NCBI RefSeq assembly: GCF_900103955.1
Contig: NZ_FNIL01000001.1
Coordinates: 434,001-498,000, forward strand
Direction of reading: 5' to 3'
Source: Alkalicoccus daliensis
Lineage (GTDB): Bacteria; Bacillota; Bacilli; Bacillales; Salisediminibacteriaceae
Length of the DNA stretch: 64,000 nt
Part shown: one piece after another, positions 18,379 through 27,223 of the stretch
Numbering within the stretch: the stretch's first letter is position 1
Layout of the letters: the number at the start of each line of letters is the position of its first letter
Position numbers and translations under genes: made by a program
Notes under the pieces: model-generated
The model's input: only the letters and a program-made list of their open reading frames with translations
What the model was told of the DNA's origin: nothing
Database searches by the model: none

Positions 18379-18417
18379 TGTTATAATAAAGGGTTGCGTT
18401 TTCCAAACTGTTATAAT
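18379..18417 (+). promoter_or_regulatory. two extended -10 promoter motifs before the yhfH-like gene
   Basis: TGTTATAAT occurs twice, with the hexamer TATAAT at 18382-18387 and 18412-18417, 30 nt apart. Both have the extended TG motif but no good -35. They lie 40-75 nt before the YhfH-like start. Confidence 0.5.
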
Positions 18418-18455
18418 ACAATGAATTTAACAAAAATATTTGGAGGGATTTTAAC

Positions 18456-18599
18456 ATGATGATGTCCAGCGTAGAATTTTTCCGGAACCTGCCACCAAAG
18501 CAATGCAATAAGTGTGGGAACACTTTAGACGAAATGCATGAATCGTACATTCAGCAGTGTGATGAATGTGAAAAAGATGTAACCGTACTAAAAATGTAA
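18456..18599 (+). CDS. YhfH-like zinc-ribbon peptide
   Basis: A 47-residue protein: start M-M-M-S-S-V-E-F-F-R-N-L-P-P-K, then two CxxC pairs (C-N-K-C and C-D-E-C) that would bind one zinc. This pattern matches the small YhfH family of Bacillus, whose role is unknown. TTTGGAGGGAT precedes the ATG cluster; the first ATG (18456) is taken. It has its own promoter-like motifs and a strong terminator, so it is a monocistronic unit between repeat-rich gaps. Confidence 0.8.
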   Translation: MMMSSVEFFRNLPPKQCNKCGNTLDEMHESYIQQCDECEKDVTVLKM

Positions 18600-18600
18600 T

Positions 18601-18641
18601 AAAAAACCGGCAGCTTGCATAAAAGAGCTGCCGGTTTTTTT
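18601..18641 (+). terminator. intrinsic terminator of the YhfH-like gene
   Basis: CCGGCAGCT and AGCTGCCGG form a perfect 9-bp stem flanked by AAAAAA on the left and seven T on the right. It starts two bases after the stop codon and could act on both strands. Confidence 0.9.
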
Positions 18642-19091
18642 GTGTGTATTAGCACAGGATAGCAAAACAGGCTGCTGAAAAACTAATTTTCTGTATAAGC
18701 GTACGATTTTATGCTTTTTTCTCCGAAACGGACTCTCTCAGCTAACCTGCTTCCTTAAAAGAGAAGCATGGCTTCACGCAGCCAAATCACTGGAAAGCGA
18801 AGAGTTCTTTCCAGCAGGTAATGCAAATAGATGAAGACCGGTCGGCATGCTTCCGCAGGAAAGCGGAGGAGAACGTTATACATAGCAAATTATAAATACA
18901 AGTAATTCCTAATTTTATAAACACGTGGGCAAATAATCTTTTTTTGCAGCTATTTCGAATTGGAAAACAATCAGGCTGCAAATACTTTCATTTAAAAATA
19001 TGCAGATTTAAAAAGAGTTTCTTTAATCAACCTTGCAATTAAGTTATAATGACTAGACTATTGAGGGAATAATATTTAAAGTGGAGGACAC
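18642..19091. other. gene-free stretch with repeat R3
   Basis: No supported gene. Repeat R3 copy B occupies about 18730-18800. A GC-rich segment with CTTCCGCAGGAAAGCGGAGG lies near 18850-18870. TATAAT at about 19052 is a possible -10 for the HD-domain gene, without a good -35. Confidence 0.5.
18730..18800 (+). repeat. dispersed repeat R3, copy B
   Basis: Matches 10690-10752 through TCAGCTAA, GCATGGCT and GCAGCCAAATCA followed by TGGAAAGC; the copies are separated by small indels. Short and degenerate, so the outer limits are uncertain. Confidence 0.55.
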
Positions 19092-19739
19092 ATGTTGAAT
19101 AAAAGCTTAACGGAAAAAGCAGAAATATTTGCAAAGGATTTCTTTTCATCTGATACTACGGGACACGATTGGTTTCATACTGACAGAGTCAGAAACCAGG
19201 CTGTAGCAATAGCTGAGGAAGAAGGAGCATCAATAGAAAAATGCGAAATTGCTGCACTTCTGCATGATATTGCAGATGCTAAGTTTCACGAAAGTGAAAA
19301 AGCAGGAAAAGAATATTTAAAGAACTGGTTAGCGCATCAGAAAATGTCTTCTGAGGAAATAAATGATATTTTACTTATAATATCTACTGTTTCCTTTAAA
19401 GGCGGGAACAATACCTCTCCAGCAACTTTGGAAGCTGAGATAGTTCACGACGCCGACCGCCTGGACGCGATTGGTGCAATTGGAATTGCGAGATGCTTTA
19501 TGTTTGCGGGCAATAAAAATCATGACATGCACCGGCCGGGGAGAGCATCCCGTGAGAACATGTCAATCGAAGAGTACCGTGATGATAACAGCAGTGCGGT
19601 TGACCACTTTTACGAAAAACTGTTAAAACTCAAAGGGTTAATGCTGACAGCTTCCGGGAAAAAACGGGCAGAACTTAGACATAACCGCTTAGTAAATTTT
19701 CTTGACGATTTTTATTCTGAGTGGGAGGGCCATTCATAA
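19092..19739 (+). CDS. HD-domain phosphohydrolase (YpgQ/YedJ-like)
   Basis: A 215-residue HD-superfamily hydrolase. The metal ligands appear as H25 and H29 in G-H-D-W-F-H, H58-D59 in L-L-H-D, and a later V-H-D-A-D-R-L-D-A-I-G block. This spacing and the last motif match the YedJ/YpgQ group, in which B. subtilis YpgQ has been described as a nucleotide pyrophosphohydrolase. Substrate here is inferred only. ATG 19092 is preceded by GGAGGACAC. Confidence 0.85.
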   Translation: MLNKSLTEKAEIFAKDFFSSDTTGHDWFHTDRVRNQAVAIAEEEGASIEKCEIAALLHDIADAKFHESEKAGKEYLKNWLAHQKMSSEEINDILLIISTVSFKGGNNTSPATLEAEIVHDADRLDAIGAIGIARCFMFAGNKNHDMHRPGRASRENMSIEEYRDDNSSAVDHFYEKLLKLKGLMLTASGKKRAELRHNRLVNFLDDFYSEWEGHS

Positions 19740-19804
19740 TTTCTGCTTATTAAAACCGTATCTCGGGTAAGTGCAGAATATAGACTTTATTAGGAGGATG
19801 AATA

Positions 19805-20326
19805 ATGCGATTAGAAAATAAAAAAGTACTCACCGTAATTGAAAATGATTTTGAAGATTCCGAGCTGATTTACCCACACTACCGGCTGCAGGAAGAAGGT
19901 GCTGTATGCCATATTGCCGGTAAAGAAGCAGAAAAGACGTATTATGGTAAGAATGGTGTACCTGTAGTATCTGATTTTTCGCTGGACCAGATATATATTG
20001 AAGAATATGATGCTATTCTGATACCGGGCGGCTGGGCACCTGATAAACTCAGAAGATATGAAGAAGTGATAAAGATGGTGAAATATATGAATGATCAGAA
20101 ACGGATCATTGGTCAAATATGCCATGCTGGCTGGGTTCTTATATCTGCAGATATTTTACAAGGAGTTAAAGTTACAAGTACCCCCGGTATTAAAGATGAC
20201 ATGACAAATGCAGGAGCAGAGTGGCATAATGAAGAAGTTGTGACAGATGGGCATATCGTTTCCAGCAGGAGACCGCCTGATCTGCCGGCTTATGGCAGAG
20301 CACTTGTAGAAGCAATCGAAAAATAA
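19805..20326 (+). CDS. DJ-1/PfpI family protein (YraA/YfkM-like)
   Basis: A 173-residue class I glutamine-amidotransferase-like protein. The nucleophile elbow is G-Q-I-C-H-A-G with Cys106 and His107; the catalytic-pocket Glu is in V-I-E-N-D-F-E-D-S-E-L. Related Bacillus proteins act as general stress proteins and have been proposed as glyoxalases, deglycases or proteases. GGAGGATGAATA precedes the ATG. A terminator follows directly. Confidence 0.9.
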   Translation: MRLENKKVLTVIENDFEDSELIYPHYRLQEEGAVCHIAGKEAEKTYYGKNGVPVVSDFSLDQIYIEEYDAILIPGGWAPDKLRRYEEVIKMVKYMNDQKRIIGQICHAGWVLISADILQGVKVTSTPGIKDDMTNAGAEWHNEEVVTDGHIVSSRRPPDLPAYGRALVEAIEK

Positions 20327-20332
20327 AATCAG

Positions 20333-20368
20333 CTTTTCCCACCGTATACCCGGTGGGAAAATTTTCTT
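20333..20368 (+). terminator. intrinsic terminator
   Basis: TTTTCCCACC pairs with GGTGGGAAAA across a short loop, followed by TTTTCTTT. It ends the DJ-1/PfpI transcript. Confidence 0.85.
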
Positions 20369-20411
20369 TCATGGCTTATTAGAGGTTTAAAACTTATTGG
20401 AGGAAGCAGTA

Positions 20412-21341
20412 ATGAATGAATTTAGCTGGATTACAGCGTTAAAAGAATCCCAAATGGATTTCAGTATTCGGGATCCTCATTTGAGAAACCAGCCGGTGCA
20501 GCAATACTTAGCATTTTATAATTTCGATATTACATTATTTGATTCGTATCAATGCGGCTTTGTCAGTAATGAATATTCTCCTTTATACATACAATATTTT
20601 CAGAAAAATAAATCAGCACAGGTGGTATTGTATATTCACGGCTATTTGGATCATACCGGAGGAGCGTCCAAGACGATAAACTTTTTGCTGAAGGAAGGGT
20701 ACAGTGTTTTAGCTCTTGATCTGCCGGGTCATGGATTGTCTCCGGGAGAGTCGGGCAGTATCGCTTCATTCAATGAGTATGTAGAAGCGGTAGAAACAGC
20801 TTATAAAATTGCTGAAGATTTTGCAGCTGGTGCACCGGTCAGCGGGGTAGGACACAGTACTGGAGCTGCTGTATTATTCCATGCAGCATGCAAAAACAAT
20901 TATTCCTTCAAAAAATTAATTTTAGTTGCACCTTTATATCTTCCTTACAGGTGGAAAAGTACGAAAGGGTTCATAAAGGCAGCAGGAAAAGTTTTTTCCA
21001 GACAGAAACGCAGATTTAAAAAGAACTCCAACGACAAATTATATAATCAATTTATTAAAAATGATCCTCTGCAGGGAAAATGGCTGCAGCTGGAGTGGAC
21101 GAAAGCGCTGGAATTCTGGCAGAAGGATATTTTTAACTGCTCTGTGTATGAGGGAGAAGTAATTATTTTACAGGGTACGAAAGATACTACAGTGGAATGG
21201 AAAAAGAACCTGGAGTTTTTCAGAAAGAAAGGGGCAAATGTAGACATTACTGTCTTCCCGGGAGCAAGGCATCAGCTGCTGAATGAAAGCCAGGTCCATA
21301 GAGAAAAAGCGGAACAGCTCATCAAAGAATCATTAGGATAG
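20412..21341 (+). CDS. alpha/beta hydrolase (lysophospholipase/monoacylglycerol-lipase type)
   Basis: A 309-residue serine hydrolase with an N-terminal strand-rich extension and an alpha/beta fold. Motifs: H-G-Y-L-D-H oxyanion loop near residue 80, nucleophile elbow G-H-S-T-G near 146, catalytic Asp in G-T-K-D-T-T, and catalytic His in G-A-R-H-Q-L-L-N-E. The layout is that of PldB/monoglyceride lipases. ATG 20412 has TTGGAGGAAG 7-8 nt upstream; TTG 20397 lies too close to that site. Confidence 0.88.
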   Translation: MNEFSWITALKESQMDFSIRDPHLRNQPVQQYLAFYNFDITLFDSYQCGFVSNEYSPLYIQYFQKNKSAQVVLYIHGYLDHTGGASKTINFLLKEGYSVLALDLPGHGLSPGESGSIASFNEYVEAVETAYKIAEDFAAGAPVSGVGHSTGAAVLFHAACKNNYSFKKLILVAPLYLPYRWKSTKGFIKAAGKVFSRQKRRFKKNSNDKLYNQFIKNDPLQGKWLQLEWTKALEFWQKDIFNCSVYEGEVIILQGTKDTTVEWKKNLEFFRKKGANVDITVFPGARHQLLNESQVHREKAEQLIKESLG

Positions 21342-21530
21342 AAATTTATCTGATGAGACAGAAGCAGAATTCTAAAGTAGGAAGAACTTGGGTAAAGCTC
21401 TTTATCCGGAAGAATCTTTTCCTGGACGCAAACCTGCTTTATGAGTAGTGGGATATATTATTATATGTTAAAATAACCGGATAGCAGTGAATGGTTACTC
21501 TTAATAAATATTAATAAGGAGGTCCCCGCA

Positions 21531-22217
21531 GTGGATATATCAATGCCTGTATTTGAGCAGGCTTTATTGGACGGTGATCACGGGAGAGCTCTGGCAATTG
21601 TGAAAAAGTGGAGACTGGATGCTTCTAGATTTCAAGTGTTCCGCGACCTGCTGACTCCTGCAATGTACAGCATTGGCCTGAAATGGCAGCAGGGAGATAT
21701 AACTGTCGCGGAGGAACACTTAGCAACCGGAGTATGTGATTTTATATTAAACCAATCGGAATACGAATTACTAAGTAATTCTAAGTCGATAGATGCAACG
21801 CCAAAGGCATTCTTTTTTTCTGTGAAGAATGAACAGCATTATCTCGGCCTGAAAATGGTTTCCATATTGTTCAGAGAAAGAAACTGGAATGTAAAATTTC
21901 TACAGTCTGATCTTCCGGTAGTAAAAGTGATGGAAGAAGTGGACCGCTGGAGACCGGGTGTTATTGGTTTATCTTTTTCCTTAAGCTATAGAGCGGAAGA
22001 ACTGGGAGATTATTTAAAAGCACTCGATGAAAGAAAAGACCAGATGGAAGTGCTAGTTGGAGGAAGGTTGATACACAAGTATGATTTCTCTTCGATAGGC
22101 TCTTTGAAGACGACATTTATAAAAAATTTAGATGATCTTCATTACTGGTTTACTAATCAAGAAAGAGCTGGGCGGGATAATAAAGATGGAACTACAACTA
22201 CCTCTTCCATTATATAA
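21531..22217 (+). CDS. cobalamin-binding protein with helical cap domain
   Basis: A 228-residue protein with a B12-binding-2 four-helix cap (about 1-85) and a Rossmann-like B12-binding domain (about 90-210). The cap has W52-Q-Q-G-D-I-T-V-A-E-E-H63; the domain has E101-x-H103-x-x-G106, in which His103 would ligate cobalt. There is no methyltransferase or DNA-binding domain. The layout resembles stand-alone or CarH/LitR-type light-sensing modules. GTG 21531 follows AAGGAGGT with 8 nt spacing. It overlaps the STAS gene by 32 bp, so the proteins probably act together. Confidence 0.85.
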   Translation: MDISMPVFEQALLDGDHGRALAIVKKWRLDASRFQVFRDLLTPAMYSIGLKWQQGDITVAEEHLATGVCDFILNQSEYELLSNSKSIDATPKAFFFSVKNEQHYLGLKMVSILFRERNWNVKFLQSDLPVVKVMEEVDRWRPGVIGLSFSLSYRAEELGDYLKALDERKDQMEVLVGGRLIHKYDFSSIGSLKTTFIKNLDDLHYWFTNQERAGRDNKDGTTTTSSII

Positions 22218-22953
22218 ATTTAACAAGGAGTATGAAATCTCTTTTCAATCTAAAGAAGCAGAATTATTATTTTCCGTGCAGCAGAGTGTGCTGGATATAT
22301 TAGACGTAGAAAGCATAGCTAAATTTAAAGGGCTGATTGATCATGCAGGCACAGTTAAAGGTGCAGAAATTAATCTGCTTTCCGTAAATGGAAGTGTGCT
22401 GTTATGTACAATGTATGCGGACTGGGAGGATGGAATCTGTGAATGTGCTTTTATCCCCTTATCAAGCAGTTATCACCGGGTTTCTGACAAGCTGACCGGG
22501 CTGCAGAACAGGTTGTCCGAAACGAATTTTGAACTATTTGAAAAGTCCGAGGAACTATCTGAAATTCTGAAGCGGTATTATAAGCTGTCAGGTCCTTTTA
22601 TTGAATTAACTGAGTCTTTGGCCATTGTCCCAATCTTCGGAGACCTGTCCAGGGAGAAACTCCAGGCAATTCAGGCAAACGTTTTTGAAAGAGCATTCCG
22701 GGCCCAGCCTGACCGGGTCCTGCTGGACTTTACAAGTGTCGGCTTTATCGAAAAGCAGGATGTTGGTCACCTGAGAGATTTTATAGTTACTTTTAAACAA
22801 ATGGGAATGGAAACCGTTTTAATCGGAATGCACCCTGCACATGCCAGAATATTAGCCCCTTTTAAAAATGAGCTCGAAATAAATGTTGATCACTCTGCGA
22901 AAACAGCGATTAAATTTTGGATGGAAAAAGAGAACTTAAGAGAAAGTAGGTAG
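22186..22953 (+). CDS. STAS-domain protein, RsbR-like
   Basis: A 255-residue cytoplasmic protein: an N-terminal PAS-like region (about 1-95), a coiled-coil linker (about 100-135) and a C-terminal STAS domain (about 140-240). The STAS part follows the RsbR pattern, I-V-P-I-F-G-D-L then V-L-L-D-F-T-S-V-G-F and L-I-G-M-H-P. Where RsbR proteins have a phosphorylatable Thr/Ser after the conserved Asp, this has I-E-K-Q-D, so that site looks lost. ATG 22186 is the best family-like start, although its ribosome site is weak; an upstream in-frame ATG at 22132 has none. Overlap with the B12 gene suggests signal transfer from it. Confidence 0.75.
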   Translation: MELQLPLPLYKFNKEYEISFQSKEAELLFSVQQSVLDILDVESIAKFKGLIDHAGTVKGAEINLLSVNGSVLLCTMYADWEDGICECAFIPLSSSYHRVSDKLTGLQNRLSETNFELFEKSEELSEILKRYYKLSGPFIELTESLAIVPIFGDLSREKLQAIQANVFERAFRAQPDRVLLDFTSVGFIEKQDVGHLRDFIVTFKQMGMETVLIGMHPAHARILAPFKNELEINVDHSAKTAIKFWMEKENLRESR

Positions 22954-22994
22954 GTCTTATGAGTTATCACCCTACTCCGTGAGTAGTTACCGAT

Positions 22995-23012
22995 GAAGTT
23001 GAGTTCAACTTC
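22995..23012. other. perfect inverted repeat before deacetylase start
   Basis: GAAGTTGA and TCAACTTC are perfect complements separated by GT. The structure lies 12 nt before GTG 23025 and could affect translation initiation; there is no T-tract. Confidence 0.4.
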
Positions 23013-23024
23013 CCGGATAAAGAA

Positions 23025-23594
23025 GTGATTTCAAAAGGCAGTGCATCAAAACGCCAGGTTTTTTTAACATTTGATGATGGACCGGGAAAATATACAAATA
23101 AGATTCTGGATATCCTGGGAGAAGAACAGGTGCCAGCAGTATTTTTTTGGCAGAGCCGGCTTTTTCATTATAAGAGACCCTGGCAGCGGTTATTAAAAGA
23201 AGGACATAAATTAGGATTGCACAGTCATTTACATGTAAATCTTGAGAAGATGACTTTTGAAGAGCAGTGCCGGCAGCTGTTGACTAATGCTGAAATCCAT
23301 AAAACTGTAACAGGCACGATTCCGGAGTTATTCAGACCTCCTTATGGAAGGTATAACCAGGACACGCTCAGGATCGCAGCTGAAATGAATTTGTCTACAG
23401 TGCTTTGGAATATTTCTTCTTTCGACTGGATCAACAGAGAGACGCCGGAAAATATTGTCCGAAACGTACGGGATAACGCCTCTCCGGGTGCAATAATTCT
23501 TCTGCATGAACTTCCGCAGACAGTGGAGATTCTGGAGGAACTGATAAGAACATTAAAACAGGAGGATTATTCTTTTTCGAATGAATTAGTATAA
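23025..23594 (+). CDS. polysaccharide deacetylase (NodB homology)
   Basis: A 189-residue metal-dependent carbohydrate deacetylase with all five motifs: T-F-D-D-G-P, H-S-H-L-H, R-P-P-Y-G, an S-S-F-D-W segment and I-L-L-H. It should remove N-acetyl groups from a cell-wall or chitin-like glycan. There is no signal peptide from GTG 23025. The frame extends upstream to ATG 22959 (coding M-S-Y-H-P-T-P), which overlaps a better ribosome site, but a TGA at 22980-22982 interrupts it. The gene may therefore start at the weak GTG, or the N-terminus may be broken by a nonsense change. The catalytic domain itself is intact. Confidence 0.8.
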   Translation: MISKGSASKRQVFLTFDDGPGKYTNKILDILGEEQVPAVFFWQSRLFHYKRPWQRLLKEGHKLGLHSHLHVNLEKMTFEEQCRQLLTNAEIHKTVTGTIPELFRPPYGRYNQDTLRIAAEMNLSTVLWNISSFDWINRETPENIVRNVRDNASPGAIILLHELPQTVEILEELIRTLKQEDYSFSNELV

Positions 23595-23595
23595 G

Positions 23596-23632
23596 GGCCG
23601 TTTCAGAAGTTTAAAACTTTTGAAGCGGCCTT
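23596..23632 (+). terminator. terminator-like hairpin
   Basis: GGCCGTTTCAGAAGT pairs with ACTTTTGAAGCGGCC with two wobble pairs. The following T-content is poor (TTCACTCG), so termination may be weak. Confidence 0.5.
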
Positions 23633-23747
23633 CACTCGTCTATGAGACTAAGGACATGATACAACTATTGGAACTATAGTATAATATTGAACAGGGAACG
23701 TATATTCGTTACACTCAGAGAAAAAGGAAAGAAAGGAAGTAGGTTTT

Positions 23748-26030
23748 ATGATAAGAAAAAAAGTCCTTTCGGAATTAATTGGAGAATTAAAGCAGGACCC
23801 GCAGATTGAACATTGGCATGAAATCCCGGAAATGGAAGCAAAGTCAACTTCTTTTCCTGAAAATCTGGATCCTAAAATTATCAAAGCGCTTCAACATAGA
23901 GGCATTAATTCTTTATATACACATCAGCGGTCTGCCTACGAAGCAGTGAAGCGGAAGGAAAACGTGGTGGCGGTGACTCCTACTGCTTCCGGCAAAACGT
24001 TGTGTTACAACCTCCCGGTAATAGATAAGTTTTTTCAGAATTCGAATGCAAGGGCACTGTATTTATTTCCTACGAAAGCGCTTGCCCAGGATCAGAAAAC
24101 GGAACTGAATGACCTGGTTGATGAAATGGAAGCTGATTTAAAGAGCTATACCTACGATGGTGATACTCCGGCAAATATCAGACAGGTGGTAAGAAAGGCG
24201 GGACATATCGTGATCACAAATCCGGATATGCTCCATTCCGCCATTCTGCCCCACCATACAAAATGGATATCACTTTTCGAGAATCTGGAAACTGTTGTGA
24301 TAGATGAACTGCATACTTATCGGGGGGTGTTCGGTTCGCATGTAGCAAATGTCATTAGAAGACTAAAACGTCTCTGTAATTATTATGGGAGCAATCCTGC
24401 CTTTATCTGTACTTCTGCGACCATACAAAATCCAAAGGAACTGGCAGAGGACCTTTTAGGGGAAAAAGTTACGCTGATTGACAATAATGGAGCACCCCGC
24501 GGAAAAAAACATATTGCGTTTTATAATCCGCCCATCGTGCATCAGCAGTTGAATATAAGAAAAAGTGCTACGAAAGTTGTAAATGAACTGGCATCAAGAT
24601 TTTTAAGAGAAAAAATTCAGACGATCGTTTTTGCGCGAAGCAGAGTAAGAGTGGAAATAATTTTAAGCCATCTACAGGAACTGATAAAAGATGAATATAT
24701 AAAACGCTCCATTCGAGGGTATAGAGGCGGATATCTGCCAAATCAGCGCCGGGATATTGAACGCAGTCTGCGAAATGGAGAAACGATAGGAGTGGTAAGC
24801 ACAAATGCTTTAGAACTTGGTGTGGATATAGGACAGCTCCAGGTATGTGTCATGAGCGGGTATCCCGGGTCTATTGCATCAAGCTGGCAGCAGGCAGGCA
24901 GAGCTGGCAGAAGGCAGGATGAATCATTAGTAATTATGGTCGCTTCTTCAACCCCGCTTGACCAATACGTATTCAGCCATCCTGAATTCTTTTTTTCCGG
25001 CTCCCCGGAGTCAGCAAGAATCAATAAAGATAATCTGATTATACTATCAGACCATATTAAATGTGCGGCCTATGAGCTTCCTTTTCGGAAAGGAGAGTCC
25101 TTTGATGATTTAGGTGCAGAAGAAGTAGAAGAATTGCTTGACTATTTAACTGAAATGCGGGTACTGCATCAGCGTGCAGAAAAATGGTACTGGATGAACG
25201 ATGCTTTTCCTGCCCACAATATAAGTTTACGTTCAGCTGCACAGGAAAATGTAGTTATTATAGATCAATCGGATGTAGCAAGTCATAAAGTGATTGGAGA
25301 AATGAATACTTTCAGTGCATTAACTTTGCTGCATGATGAAGCTATATATCTGCATGAGGGAATACAGCACCAAGTGGAATATCTGGATTGGGATGAAAAG
25401 AAAGCCTTTGTGCGGAAAGTGGATGTTGATTATTTTACGGACGCAAATCTCGCAGTAAAATTAACTGTGCTGGAAATCGATAAAGAAAAAGAAGTGAAAG
25501 ATGCTGTGATTCAATATGGGGATGTGATGGTCACCGCTATGGCCACCATTTTCAAAAAAATAAAGCTGGACAGCTTTGAAAACATCGGCTCTGGGCCCAT
25601 TCATCTGCCTGAACAGGAACTGCATACAAATGGGATGATGATTGAATTTGCGGATCATATGTTTCAGGAGCTTGGAGAAGACGAGGTGGAACAAGTGCTG
25701 CTGGGCCTCGCTCATACTTTGCAGCATGTGGCCTCCGTCCATGTCATGTGTGACAAACAGGATATTCATGCAGTTCCAGAAGTGAAGTCAGTGCATGCGG
25801 AGCTTCCTACACTGTATTTATACGATAAATATCCAGGAGGCATAGGTCTGGCGGAAAGGATTTATGCGCAGTCATCTATTGTAATGGAGAAGGCGCTGCA
25901 TTTTGTCTGGAACTGTCCGTGTGAAGGAGGCTGTCCTTCCTGCACCGGGATTCCGGGATCGGAAGACCGCAAAGAAAAAGCCTGGGTGCTGAAACTTCTC
26001 AGTTATTTGACGGAGGAAGAAAATTTATGA
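23748..26030 (+). CDS. mrfA: MrfA (YprA) DNA-repair helicase
   Basis: A 760-residue superfamily 2 helicase with a C-terminal DUF1998 domain. Walker A is T-P-T-A-S-G-K-T near residue 77, the box II is D-E-L-H, and motif VI is Q-Q-A-G-R-A-G-R-R. Four cysteines in C-P-C-E-G-G-C-P-S-C near the end form the zinc site of the family. B. subtilis MrfA acts with the exonuclease MrfB to remove mitomycin C-type lesions independently of UvrABC. It is followed by mrfB with a 4-bp overlap. Confidence 0.93.
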   Translation: MIRKKVLSELIGELKQDPQIEHWHEIPEMEAKSTSFPENLDPKIIKALQHRGINSLYTHQRSAYEAVKRKENVVAVTPTASGKTLCYNLPVIDKFFQNSNARALYLFPTKALAQDQKTELNDLVDEMEADLKSYTYDGDTPANIRQVVRKAGHIVITNPDMLHSAILPHHTKWISLFENLETVVIDELHTYRGVFGSHVANVIRRLKRLCNYYGSNPAFICTSATIQNPKELAEDLLGEKVTLIDNNGAPRGKKHIAFYNPPIVHQQLNIRKSATKVVNELASRFLREKIQTIVFARSRVRVEIILSHLQELIKDEYIKRSIRGYRGGYLPNQRRDIERSLRNGETIGVVSTNALELGVDIGQLQVCVMSGYPGSIASSWQQAGRAGRRQDESLVIMVASSTPLDQYVFSHPEFFFSGSPESARINKDNLIILSDHIKCAAYELPFRKGESFDDLGAEEVEELLDYLTEMRVLHQRAEKWYWMNDAFPAHNISLRSAAQENVVIIDQSDVASHKVIGEMNTFSALTLLHDEAIYLHEGIQHQVEYLDWDEKKAFVRKVDVDYFTDANLAVKLTVLEIDKEKEVKDAVIQYGDVMVTAMATIFKKIKLDSFENIGSGPIHLPEQELHTNGMMIEFADHMFQELGEDEVEQVLLGLAHTLQHVASVHVMCDKQDIHAVPEVKSVHAELPTLYLYDKYPGGIGLAERIYAQSSIVMEKALHFVWNCPCEGGCPSCTGIPGSEDRKEKAWVLKLLSYLTEEENL

Positions 26031-27223
26031 GCTTAAAAAAGAAGCTTTTACGGATGAAACCGGGAGTAAAAGAAGAAGAAAAAACAATACCACAGGAACC
26101 GGAGGATGTAGATAAGTTTAAAGAATTGGGATTTTACCCTTTTTATCTTGATGGTGATATATCCTACCGCAGAAAAGTCCTTTATCCCTTTACTGAAGAA
26201 AATAATTTGAAAGCATCGCTGGAGAAATTGAAGAATATCTGGAAAATGGACGAAGCAGCACATCCGCTTCATTTCTCAAAAGAAGTAGGGAATTTATTGT
26301 TTTTTGATACCGAGACGACAGGATTGTCTACAGGTGCCGGTACAATGATATTTTTAATCGGCTACGCGCGGGTGCTGGAGGAAGGTATTGAAGTAACGCA
26401 GCACTTTCTCACAGGCCCGGAACAGGAAGCTGCATTTATGGGTGGATTTTTAGATGATTTTTCCGAAGAGGATATTATTGTATCTTATAATGGAAAATCT
26501 TTTGACTGGCCCCAGGTTAAATCCAGACATGCATTTTTACGGAGAGAGCTTCCAAAACTTCCGGAAGCAGGACACATCGATCTCCTTCATGCTGCGAGAC
26601 GGTTTTGGAAAAATGAATTACCTTCCTGCCGGCTGGCAGTTGTGGAAGAACATAAATTATTAATTAAGCGGCATAACGATACACCTGGAAGCCTTGCTCC
26701 CCTGCTTTATTTTGACTATGTACATTCTAAAGACCCTTTTCCTTTAAAGGGAATTATCGACCACCATGAGCAGGATGTGATCAGTTTGGTTCGTCTGTAC
26801 ATACTGCTGGCAGAAAAAGCATGTACTTATGCGGAGCATACTTCTGCTGCAGAACATGAAGCAGCTGCTCACTGGTGGGAATCCTTAAAGCAGTGGGAGA
26901 GGGCTGAGCATCACTGGCGGCTGGCAGACAAACTTGCCGACAAACCCTCTTCCCAGCGTTTGTATCGTATGGCGCTGAATCTGCGGAAACAGAATAAAGT
27001 GGTAAAAGCTATTACGATATTAGAATCTTTACAGGCAGCTAAATATCCTCATGCAGAAGCTATGGAAGAGCTCGCAAAATACTACGAAAACACGGAAAAA
27101 AATTTAGATAAAGCGCTGAAGGCAGTTGAAACAGGCCTTACTTCTGCCGCTCCTGAAAAAACAGTTCTAAAGCTGCGAAAACGGCGGGATCGGATACGGA
27201 CAAAAAAGGAGAAAACCAGATGA
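26027..27223 (+). CDS. mrfB: MrfB (YprB) DEDDh exonuclease
   Basis: A 398-residue RNase H-like 3'-5' exonuclease with a C-terminal TPR-like helical region (about 285-385). Catalytic residues are seen as F-D-T-E-T-T-G near residue 90, S-Y-N-G-K-S-F-D near 152, and H-E-Q-D-V near 247. In B. subtilis it works with MrfA in mitomycin C lesion repair. It overlaps mrfA by ATGA and the next gene by ATGA, so all four genes form one operon. Confidence 0.92.
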   Translation: MSLKKKLLRMKPGVKEEEKTIPQEPEDVDKFKELGFYPFYLDGDISYRRKVLYPFTEENNLKASLEKLKNIWKMDEAAHPLHFSKEVGNLLFFDTETTGLSTGAGTMIFLIGYARVLEEGIEVTQHFLTGPEQEAAFMGGFLDDFSEEDIIVSYNGKSFDWPQVKSRHAFLRRELPKLPEAGHIDLLHAARRFWKNELPSCRLAVVEEHKLLIKRHNDTPGSLAPLLYFDYVHSKDPFPLKGIIDHHEQDVISLVRLYILLAEKACTYAEHTSAAEHEAAAHWWESLKQWERAEHHWRLADKLADKPSSQRLYRMALNLRKQNKVVKAITILESLQAAKYPHAEAMEELAKYYENTEKNLDKALKAVETGLTSAAPEKTVLKLRKRRDRIRTKKEKTR

